Part shown: in pieces, positions 18,801-24,869 of the stretch
Position numbering within the stretch: the stretch's first letter is position 1
Layout: every line of letters begins with the position of its first letter
Assembly: GCA_002345965.1 (NCBI GenBank)
Contig: DDTF01000039.1
Coordinates: 112,559-139,498 of the forward strand
Direction: 5' to 3'
DNA length: 26,940 nt
Source of the DNA: Flammeovirgaceae bacterium UBA2371
GTDB taxonomy: Bacteria > Bacteroidota > Bacteroidia > Cytophagales > Cyclobacteriaceae
Program-made: the position numbers and the translations under genes
The notes under the pieces: generated by a model
Told to the model about the DNA's origin: nothing
Databases searched by the model: none
The model's input: only the letters and a program-made list of their open reading frames with translations

Positions 18801-19222
18801 CTGAGGAATTGGCAAAAATGGCTGCAGAGCAGGAGAGGATCAGAAGAGCGCTGCAGGAGATGCAAAAGAAATTAGAGCAACAGGGTGGAAAAGCCCCTGG
18901 AGGCGACATTCCCGGCAAAATGGAACAAACTGAAATGGATTTGGTTAATAAGCAGTTAACGGAACAAACCATCAGAAGGCAAAAAGACATCCTTACCAGA
19001 CTGCTAGAAACCGAAAAATCAATGCGGGAACAAAAAATGGACGAGGAGCGTAAGGGGGAAACGGCCAAAGAATATCAAAAACAAGTACCTAAGGCTTTTG
19101 AAGAATATTTAAGATTAAAAGAAAAAGAAGTAGAATTGTTGAAAACGGTACCTCCAAAATTATATCCTTACTATAAGAAGGAGGTGAACGAGTATTTTAA
19201 AAGAATAGAAAATTTTGATTGA
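15821..19222 (+). CDS. DUF4175 family membrane protein with long coiled coil
   Basis: A 1,133-residue protein of the DUF4175 type found in Bacteroidota and some other Gram-negatives; its function is not established. Two TM helices lie at about 21-47 and 54-75 and a third at about 152-174. A beta-rich periplasmic-looking region follows to about 490. From about residue 500 to the end it is almost all Lys/Glu/Gln-rich coiled coil, with a very charged low-complexity part near 685-735 (KEGDKQEKEKKSEESK region) and a Gly/Lys/Gln patch near 965. The ATG at 15821 is supported by upstream intergenic sequence; an ATG at codon 12 is an alternative. It is first in a same-direction series with the ATPase, ybeY and mnmG. 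The architecture suggests a structural or scaffolding role in the envelope, but that is inference. Confidence 0.8.
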   Translation: MKEGIKVIDSKMNSFRKRYYLNLSIKGSILTVSLVLLYFLIVSLIEYNLWLSGWARFTILLSFFGLVAFCLYRFLKEPLTWWIYHKGLGQEESAQMIGSYFPTIKDRLLNVIQLSTTKNDSALLDAGIVQKLRQFESVSFESAIDLGENKKYLKYFLIPFGILLILMIVNTGIFTQSTQRIVQFNREFSPQAPFNFVVANPNLNAFINEDFTLNLNLTGQALPEAVYIQTGNQRFKMESLSNASYTYTFEKLQNEIPFQFEASGFYSDAYTIGIINRPELTQLKVTLNFPSYLSKPSEVLLNTGNLEVPEGTRISWQIGTANAKKAMIGFSSSKEEKEMQLSDKQMFTFNQNFNNSEGYWIALENEHSKNKDQITYSINVIKDQHPQIIVDHLRDSILYKTILLGGSIADDYGISALALNYQKVTKDVVGPNQIISIPVHRNQLKQSFFYQWVLDSLQLKPGEKINYYMEVWDNDGVNGRKSTRSSSYVFALPSQQEMKAEISQSQKSTESKIDESLKKAKDLKESIDEAQQKLRGKQMMDWQDKKMLEDLIKQKENLDQLIDELQKQNQLLNQKKESLSEMDEKMKEKTEQIQKLMEDLLDEETKKLFEELEKLMRENSDISQIQKQLDKMDRKEINLEKELERTLELFKQLQYDYKLDQAIQEIKDQTKKQEDLLEKTKEASGEKSKEGDKQEKEKKSEESKETDKNEKGAEQGDKQTGEQPKDNESLAKEQEELTKEFEQFEKTIQDLNKIGEEIKKNTDTPSEEEMEEVKDAQQQSKESLKQGEPKKATQQQKKSTEKMKQMQQQLEGMQNTMQMEIDMENLESLRQILHGLIKLSYDQEALMKDFSQVQQTDPKYVQLSQKQLKIKDDSKVLEDSLLSLAKRDPFMGSIVTREVGELNDHIDKAVDNIKERRKGNASSEMQLSMTSINNLALMLNDHFDMMMDMMANAMPAKGKGKPKGQQQSLGELQKQLNEQIEELKNSGKSGRQLSEELAKMAAEQERIRRALQEMQKKLEQQGGKAPGGDIPGKMEQTEMDLVNKQLTEQTIRRQKDILTRLLETEKSMREQKMDEERKGETAKEYQKQVPKAFEEYLRLKEKEVELLKTVPPKLYPYYKKEVNEYFKRIENFD

Positions 19223-19273
19223 GAGATTCCTTTCTTCGTTAAATACTCAGAGACTTAAACTAGATATTGTTAG

Positions 19274-19678
19274 ATGAACAACTTCCGTATTGAAATCCCT
19301 TCCCTTACCGAGAACATCAGGATGATTGAAAGCTTCATTGATAATGCGAAAGAGAAATTCCACCTCAATGACGATATCTATGGCAATATCATGATTGCCG
19401 TCACGGAAGCTGTCAACAATGCCATTAAGCATGGAAACAAGAGTTTATCTAATAAAAACGTAACATTAGGGCTAAGCCTTGAAGAAGGATTAATCAAGTT
19501 CAAAGTAGAGGATGAAGGTATTGGGTTTGATTATCATAACCTGCCAGATCCAACTGCTCCTGAAAACATAGAAAAGCCCGGAGGCCGGGGTATCTTTTTA
19601 ATGAAACATCTTTCTGACGAAGTGGACTTCAAGGAAAACGGCAGAATAGTTGAGCTTAGCTTTTATATCGACAATTAA
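19274..19678 (+). CDS. RsbW-like ATP-binding protein (anti-sigma factor / serine kinase type)
   Basis: A 134-residue protein that is a single GHKL ATPase domain of the anti-sigma-factor kind (HATPase_c_2). Visible motifs are the N box AVTEAVNNAIKHGN (42-55, with E45 and N49), the G1 box EDEGIGFD (79-86) and the G2 box GGRGIFLMKHL (103-113). In the RsbW/SpoIIAB family such proteins bind a sigma factor and phosphorylate an anti-sigma antagonist. No sigma factor or STAS-domain antagonist gene is adjacent here, so the target is unknown. Its stop codon overlaps the ybeY start by one base (TAATG), which implies coupled translation. Confidence 0.87.
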   Translation: MNNFRIEIPSLTENIRMIESFIDNAKEKFHLNDDIYGNIMIAVTEAVNNAIKHGNKSLSNKNVTLGLSLEEGLIKFKVEDEGIGFDYHNLPDPTAPENIEKPGGRGIFLMKHLSDEVDFKENGRIVELSFYIDN

Positions 19679-20103
19679 TGGCAGTTCGTTTCTTCTCTGA
19701 AGAAGTCCCATTCAAGCTAGCCCATCCCAGAAAAACAACCAACTGGATCAAAAAAGCCATTGAAATGGAAAAAGGGGCTTTGGGTGAGCTCAATTACATC
19801 TTTTGTTCAGATGCCTATTTACTCTCCATTAACCAATCTTATCTCAATCACAATACCCTTACGGATATTATCACCTTTGATTACAGGGAAAAAGGCAGCA
19901 AAGAAGCAATATCAGGCGATATCTATATCAGCCTTGAAAGGGTAGAGGAAAACGCACAAAAATTTCAGGTTTCATTCGATCTGGAGCTTCACCGCGTAAT
20001 TATACACGGAGTCCTGCATCTATTGGGGTATAAAGACAAAAAAACGGCAGATAAGGCCCTGATGCGTAAAAAAGAAGAAGCTTACCTATCTTTGCGCAAA
20101 TAA
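19678..20103 (+). CDS. ybeY: Endoribonuclease YbeY (rRNA maturation)
   Basis: Zinc-dependent RNase involved in 16S rRNA 3'-end maturation and ribosome quality control. The 141 residues have the family body (LNHNTLTDIITFDY, GDIYISLERV) and the metal site HGVLHLLGYKDK, with H110 and H114. The canonical motif is HxxxHxxxxxH; here the third position is Asp (D120). I recall the same change in other Bacteroidota, so it is probably lineage-typical and not a sign of decay. It starts on the last base of the upstream ATPase stop codon. A TATCTTTG element (20087-20094) near its end matches a -7 box but lacks a -33 partner at the right distance. Confidence 0.9.
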   Translation: MAVRFFSEEVPFKLAHPRKTTNWIKKAIEMEKGALGELNYIFCSDAYLLSINQSYLNHNTLTDIITFDYREKGSKEAISGDIYISLERVEENAQKFQVSFDLELHRVIIHGVLHLLGYKDKKTADKALMRKKEEAYLSLRK

Positions 20104-20105
20104 TA

Positions 20106-20121
20106 CGTTCCACGTGGAACA
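20106..20121. promoter_or_regulatory. parS-like ParB/Spo0J binding site 1
   Basis: Contains the perfect 14-base palindrome GTTCCACGTGGAAC (20107-20120). Against the classical parS sequence TGTTCCACGTGAAACA it matches 14 of 16 positions. It lies 3 bases after the ybeY stop. Confidence 0.75.
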
Positions 20122-20152
20122 TATAATACATGAAGTCTCCTGAAAGAGCCAA

Positions 20153-20168
20153 TGTTCCACGTGAAACC
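20153..20168 (+). promoter_or_regulatory. parS-like ParB/Spo0J binding site 2
   Basis: TGTTCCACGTGAAACC matches the classical parS sequence at 15 of 16 positions (only the last base differs). It is centred 47 bases from site 1 and ends 11 bases before the mnmG start codon, within the mnmG leader. No parA or parB gene is in the window. Confidence 0.85.
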
Positions 20169-20179
20169 AAAATAAAGCT

Positions 20180-22042
20180 ATGTTTCAACAGTACGATATA
20201 ATTGTAGTAGGAGGTGGACATGCCGGATGCGAAGCGGCCGCTGCCGCTGCCAACATGGGATCGAAAGTGCTTTTGGTCACTATGAATATGACCACCATTG
20301 GGCAGATGTCATGCAACCCCGCCATGGGGGGAGTCGCAAAAGGCCAAATAGTAAGAGAAATAGATGCGCTTGGTGGATATTCTGGAATTGTCTCCGACAA
20401 GTCTATGATCCAGTTCAGAATGCTGAATAGATCCAAAGGACCTGCCATGTGGAGTCCCCGGACCCAAAATGACAGAATGAGATTTGCTGAAGAGTGGAGA
20501 ACCATGCTTGAACAGACCCCTAACGTAGATTTTTGGCAAGAAATGGTATCCTTACTACTGGTAGAAAATGGTAAAGTAGCTGGAGTAAAGACCTCCTTAG
20601 GATTAGAGATAAAAGCAAAAGCGGTAGTGCTCACCAATGGCACATTCTTAAATGGGCTGATCCATATAGGCGAAAAACACTTTGGCGGAGGTAGGACAGG
20701 GGAAAAGGCTGCGACTGGTCTCACCGAGCAACTGGTACAGTTGGGCTTCGAATCAGGTAGAATGAAAACGGGTACTCCCCCACGTGTAGACGGCAGATCC
20801 CTTGATTACTCAAAAATGGAAGAACAACCAGGTGATGAAAATCCTGGTAAATTCTCTTATACGGACACGAAGCCATTAGAAAGACAAATGAGCTGTTGGA
20901 TCACCTATACCAATGATGCCGTTCACAACGAACTATCCAAGGGATTTGACAAGTCCCCGATGTTCCAGGGAAGGATACAAGGATTGGGACCTCGCTACTG
21001 CCCGTCAATAGAAGATAAGATCAATCGCTTTGCCGATAAGGACCGCCATCAAATCTTCGTGGAACCCGAAGGATGGAATACTGTAGAAATATATGTGAAT
21101 GGCTTCTCTACGTCTCTACCCGAAGATGTTCAATACAAGGCCCTTACTCAAATACCAGGATTCGAAAAAGCTAAAATGTTCAGACCCGGCTACGCTATTG
21201 AATATGATTACTTCCCGCCTACTCAATTGAAACGGTCTCTGGAGACGCAACTTATTGATAATCTGTACTTTGCAGGTCAAATCAACGGAACCACAGGCTA
21301 CGAAGAGGCCGCCTGCCAGGGCCTGATGGCCGGCATTAACGCCCACAATAAAATCAATGAAAAGGAGCCACTAATCCTAAAAAGGTCTGAAGCATACATT
21401 GGCGTGTTGATAGACGATCTGGTAAACAAAGGTACCATTGAGCCTTACCGCATGTTTACCTCAAGAGCGGAGTACAGAATTTTACTTCGTCAGGATAACG
21501 CAGATCTAAGATTAACTGAAATTGGACATACCATCGGACTTGCCAGTGACGAACGCCTGGAAAAGGTATTGGAAAAAAAGACGAAGGTAAATGAGTTGAT
21601 CCATGAATTGGAAAAACTGAAACTCGATCCCAATTCAGTTAATCATCAACTGACGGAATTAAGATCTGCCATTATACGTGAAAGGGTTCCTGTCGTTAAT
21701 TTTCTCAAGCGCCCCGAAATAGGTATGAAGGAATTAAGAAAAGTTCACAATACCATCGAAGAGTATGTTTCTAACTTTTCTCAAGAAGTACAGGAGCAGG
21801 CAGAGATCCAGGTGAAGTACATCACCTACATTGACCGTGAAGAAAAACTGGCGCAAAAAATCGAGGGCCTTGAGCATTACAAAATCAAACCCGACTTCGA
21901 TTATGACCGAGTGAAAGCTTTGTCTTCAGAAGCGCGAGAAAAACTAAAAAAGATCAAACCAGAAACACTTGGCCAGGCATCCAGAATAAGCGGAGTATCG
22001 CCAGCAGATATTTCTGTGCTTACCATTTACATGGGAAGGTAA
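20180..22042 (+). CDS. mnmG: tRNA uridine-5-carboxymethylaminomethyl modification enzyme MnmG (GidA)
   Basis: FAD enzyme that with MnmE modifies U34 in the wobble position of certain tRNAs. The 620 residues start with the dinucleotide-binding motif GGGHAG (11-16), followed by the family signatures SCNPAMGGVAKGQ near 46 and MKTGTPPRVDGRS near 195, the FAD-contacting NGTTGYEEAACQGLMAG near 368, and the C-terminal helical domain ending ASRISGVSPADISVL that contacts MnmE and tRNA. Length is normal. Two parS-like sites occupy the 76 bases between ybeY and this start. The next gene follows after 2 bases. A location close to the replication origin is common for this gene and is supported here by the DnaA-box cluster about 2.6 kb downstream. 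Confidence 0.96.
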   Translation: MFQQYDIIVVGGGHAGCEAAAAAANMGSKVLLVTMNMTTIGQMSCNPAMGGVAKGQIVREIDALGGYSGIVSDKSMIQFRMLNRSKGPAMWSPRTQNDRMRFAEEWRTMLEQTPNVDFWQEMVSLLLVENGKVAGVKTSLGLEIKAKAVVLTNGTFLNGLIHIGEKHFGGGRTGEKAATGLTEQLVQLGFESGRMKTGTPPRVDGRSLDYSKMEEQPGDENPGKFSYTDTKPLERQMSCWITYTNDAVHNELSKGFDKSPMFQGRIQGLGPRYCPSIEDKINRFADKDRHQIFVEPEGWNTVEIYVNGFSTSLPEDVQYKALTQIPGFEKAKMFRPGYAIEYDYFPPTQLKRSLETQLIDNLYFAGQINGTTGYEEAACQGLMAGINAHNKINEKEPLILKRSEAYIGVLIDDLVNKGTIEPYRMFTSRAEYRILLRQDNADLRLTEIGHTIGLASDERLEKVLEKKTKVNELIHELEKLKLDPNSVNHQLTELRSAIIRERVPVVNFLKRPEIGMKELRKVHNTIEEYVSNFSQEVQEQAEIQVKYITYIDREEKLAQKIEGLEHYKIKPDFDYDRVKALSSEAREKLKKIKPETLGQASRISGVSPADISVLTIYMGR

Positions 22043-22044
22043 AC

Positions 22045-22938
22045 ATGCAGACAGAATTTGTAAAACACTGTCCTGTTTGTGGAGGCAGTAATTTTCAGGA
22101 CGTACTCACTTGTGAAGATCACACTTACAGTCACCGGCAATTCACAATACAACGATGTACCCAATGTGAATTGCAACTGACCAATCCCAGGCCAGATCAG
22201 AATTCAATAGCTCAATTTTATCAGTCAGAAGAATACATATCCCATTCCGGGAAGTCCAATTCCTTGATAAACTTTATTTATTTAAAGGCCAGATCATACA
22301 CGTTGAAATGGAAGCACGGTTTAGTGACAAAAAGGAAAAAGAAAGGATCCATTTTAGATTACGGGTGTGGCACCGGAGAATTCCTTGCTTACATGAGAAA
22401 ACAAAATTGGGAAACAACCGGAGTTGAACCTTCACTTACCGCAAGGCAAAAGGCCAATGAATTAGTGCCCGATTCTGTTTTTCACCGTTTGGAAGATCTA
22501 CCCGAATCCAAATACGATATCATTACACTTTGGCATGTATTGGAACATGTACCCAAACCCGAAGAATTAATCGTTAAGTTGAAGTTACTTCTAAAAAAAG
22601 ATGGGTTAATTTTTGTGGCAGTCCCTAACCATCAGTCTTATGATGCAAAATATTTCAAATCGTATTGGGCAGCCTATGATGTGCCCAGACACTTTTGGCA
22701 TTTTGATCAAAACAACATGGAACTGCTTCTATTCAATTATGGATTTAAACTACTACAAAAAATGCCCATGAAATTAGATGCATACTATGTATCCCTACTA
22801 AGCGCCAAGTATAAGAACAATGGAAGACAGAATCTATTTGTTGCTATTAAAGCATTCATCAAAGGTTTTCAATCCAACCAGAAAGCTAAAAAGTCAATGA
22901 ATTATTCAAGCCTTATCTATATTGCAAAGCATGCATAA
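22045..22938 (+). CDS. Class I SAM-dependent methyltransferase with N-terminal zinc ribbon
   Basis: A 297-residue protein. Two CxxC pairs (C9/C12 and C38/C41) form an N-terminal zinc-ribbon-like module, followed by a Methyltransf_23-type Rossmann domain with SAM loop LDYGCGTGEF near residue 103, an acidic motif II (GVEPS) and the TLWHVLEHVPKP segment. The C-terminal part has DVPRHFWHFD, typical of the group that includes methyltransferases acting on sugars or lipids. The substrate is unknown. It starts 2 bases after mnmG and overlaps the next gene by 8 bases, so all three are cotranscribed. Confidence 0.85.
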   Translation: MQTEFVKHCPVCGGSNFQDVLTCEDHTYSHRQFTIQRCTQCELQLTNPRPDQNSIAQFYQSEEYISHSGKSNSLINFIYLKARSYTLKWKHGLVTKRKKKGSILDYGCGTGEFLAYMRKQNWETTGVEPSLTARQKANELVPDSVFHRLEDLPESKYDIITLWHVLEHVPKPEELIVKLKLLLKKDGLIFVAVPNHQSYDAKYFKSYWAAYDVPRHFWHFDQNNMELLLFNYGFKLLQKMPMKLDAYYVSLLSAKYKNNGRQNLFVAIKAFIKGFQSNQKAKKSMNYSSLIYIAKHA

Positions 22939-24604
22939 ATGGGGAATTGTTCTGATATTTTTTGTAGCCAGTTACCCACTTTGGAACTGTGCGAATCAGA
23001 CTACACCAATGGGGGGTCCGAAAGACACGATACCACCTATAATTGTCAAATCTATACCTGCGAACAAACAGAGAAACTATAAGGACAAGGAAATACAACT
23101 CGTATTCAACGAAGCTGTTAACCTGAACAACGCCAAAGAAGAAATTCTAATTTCTCCTACTATTGGCAAAGACGTAGAGTACAAAGTCAGAAAAAATACC
23201 GTAACCATAAACCCTGCAAAACCATGGGAAAATAACACTACCTACTCTATAACATTCAGGGAAGGAGTAAGGGACATTACAGAAAACAACGCACCAAAAA
23301 ATTTAAAACTTGCATTTAGCACTGGTCCACTTATCGATTCTATGTCTGTAAAAGGAAGAGTAAAAAATGCACTTAATACTACCCTTCCAGAAAAGATAAC
23401 AGTAGCACTGTTTCAATCAGATACCTTTAACATTTTCAAACACTCCCCACAGTACTTTACACAGATAAATGACCGAGCAGAATTTAGCCTCGAAAACATT
23501 AAAGCCGGTATTTATTACATCTACGCCTTTGAAGACAAAAACAAAAACCTGAAAGTAGAAAGTAGAACTGAAAAATTCGGATTTCTATCTAATCCCATTG
23601 AGTTGTTAGCTCCTATAGGAAACATCGAAATCAATCTTGTCAATCTGGATATGCGTGAATTGAAAATGAACAATTCAAGAAACAATGGATTACAGACAAG
23701 AATAAAATTTAATAAAAGTATTTCAACCTATACATTAAGATCAGAAAATAACAATCAACTGATTCACTCCTTTGGTGACGACCAAAGTGAAGTTGTAATG
23801 TATAATCCAACCATCATTAAAGATAGCCTCCGTCTTTATCTTTTCGCACAAGATAGCATCAGTACAATAGTAGATACCACCATTTACATTAAACAAGTTA
23901 AAGAGAATCTGATCCGAGGAGATTTTACAGCTAAAGCGGGAGGTATAAAATACAACAGCAAAATCAAAACACTAACGCAAAATCTTGTACTCTCTAAACC
24001 AATAAAATACCTTAATTATGATAGCATATCTATTAAAATAGATTCTGCTCATACTATTCCAGTAACGGCTAAAGATTTTCATTATGATTCGGCTAATCGC
24101 AAATTAACTTTGACTAAAGAAATCCCGCCAGATACTCTCTTTCCCAAACAACAGATAGAAGTAAAAGTCCAACCGCAAATTCGCAGAACGCCAACAGTTC
24201 AACCAGAGCTCGTCTTCAGTAAATCTTCCATTATAAGTGTAGAAGCAGACACCCTTAAAATGGTAAAATACATTATTGATGAACCCAAAAAAGAACAGTT
24301 AGGAACACTCCTTATAGAAACTAAAACGGAAGCACCCAACTTTATTATACAACTGATAACACCAAATGGAACTCTGGTAGAGGAAGTAAAAAGCGTTACA
24401 AAATATACTTTCGAAAACTTACCCGCTGCTAATTATAAATTAAGAGTAATTATAGATAGAAATAATAATGGCCAATGGGATCCAGGAAACTACTATAATA
24501 AAGAAGAACCAGAGCCTACCTGGTACTATCAAACCCAGGATAAAAAATTTGAATTCCCCATTAGAGCCAATTGGGAGCTTGGTCCAATAATGTTGATCTT
24601 TTGA
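22931..24604 (+). CDS. Lipoprotein with N-terminal bacterial Ig-like (Big_5/SbsA-type) domain
   Basis: A 557-residue envelope lipoprotein from the ATG at 22931; the frame stays open to a TTG at 22922, but the ATG gives the proper signal (MHKWGIVLIFF) and lipobox PLWNC (Cys20). Directly after it comes MGGPKDTIPP, a signature that I know from many Bacteroidota lipoproteins with this domain. Residues about 30-115 form the Ig-like fold (LVFNEAVNL, NTTYSITFREGVRDITENN). The rest is beta-rich with repeated short structured modules (GIYYIYAFEDKNKN; later YKLRVIIDRNNNGQWD, a carboxypeptidase-regulatory-like or calcium-loop-like turn). Function is unknown. The gene is more AT-rich and, on the plus strand, more C-rich than G-rich, unlike its right neighbour. 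Its stop lies 6 bases before the first DnaA box. Confidence 0.8.
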   Translation: MHKWGIVLIFFVASYPLWNCANQTTPMGGPKDTIPPIIVKSIPANKQRNYKDKEIQLVFNEAVNLNNAKEEILISPTIGKDVEYKVRKNTVTINPAKPWENNTTYSITFREGVRDITENNAPKNLKLAFSTGPLIDSMSVKGRVKNALNTTLPEKITVALFQSDTFNIFKHSPQYFTQINDRAEFSLENIKAGIYYIYAFEDKNKNLKVESRTEKFGFLSNPIELLAPIGNIEINLVNLDMRELKMNNSRNNGLQTRIKFNKSISTYTLRSENNNQLIHSFGDDQSEVVMYNPTIIKDSLRLYLFAQDSISTIVDTTIYIKQVKENLIRGDFTAKAGGIKYNSKIKTLTQNLVLSKPIKYLNYDSISIKIDSAHTIPVTAKDFHYDSANRKLTLTKEIPPDTLFPKQQIEVKVQPQIRRTPTVQPELVFSKSSIISVEADTLKMVKYIIDEPKKEQLGTLLIETKTEAPNFIIQLITPNGTLVEEVKSVTKYTFENLPAANYKLRVIIDRNNNGQWDPGNYYNKEEPEPTWYYQTQDKKFEFPIRANWELGPIMLIF

Positions 24605-24610
24605 GTACAA

Positions 24611-24619
24611 TGTGGATAA
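24611..24619 (-). promoter_or_regulatory. DnaA box R-type, perfect
   Basis: TGTGGATAA, the exact reverse complement of TTATCCACA, starting 7 bases after the last base of the lipoprotein stop codon. Confidence 0.75.
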
Positions 24620-24740
24620 CTCACCCAAAGTGGAGGGGTTAAATCAAATTACTCTAAAACTCCATCTATAATGAATATTGCTCGTTGATAACTAGGCAAT
24701 AACATAATTCATCAACAGTTCGTTAATTTGTGAATGGGCA

Positions 24741-24749
24741 TTATCCACA
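24741..24749 (+). promoter_or_regulatory. DnaA box R-type, perfect
   Basis: TTATCCACA in the middle of the intergenic region, with a degenerate inverted partner (TGTGGAATA) at 24761-24769. Confidence 0.75.
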
Positions 24750-24804
24750 TATCAGATAATTGTGGAATACTGATCAAAAACTTAAGCTGAATCAAATTTG
24801 AGCA

Positions 24805-24827
24805 TGTACAAATAAATAAGTTGTACA
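24805..24827. repeat. Inverted repeat TGTACAA / TTGTACA
   Basis: Perfect 7-base arms (24805-24811 and 24821-24827) around a 9-base AT-only-plus-G spacer, inside the candidate origin. It could bind a dimeric regulator or an origin-associated protein; no known factor is recognised. Confidence 0.5.
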
Positions 24828-24859
24828 CATTTTAAACCCACGAAGAAATAAATAGAAAC

Positions 24860-24868
24860 TTATCCACA
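24860..24868 (+). promoter_or_regulatory. DnaA box R-type, perfect, next to the AT-rich tract
   Basis: TTATCCACA ending one base before the TPR start codon at 24870 and 12 bases before the AT-rich tract at 24881-24924. Its position would let DnaA repress the TPR gene as well as act at the origin. Confidence 0.75.
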
Positions 24869-24869
24869 A

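Noticed and set aside
20185..20724. 179-codon minus-strand ORF inside mnmG
   Set aside because: Antisense to the highly conserved FAD-binding part of mnmG; Pro/Ser-rich composition and no family features, so a shadow frame.
20779..20790. CACGTG inside mnmG as a third parS
   Set aside because: Flanks (CCCCCACGTGTAGA) do not match the parS consensus outside the central six bases; the same holds for CACGTG near 15626 and 26031.
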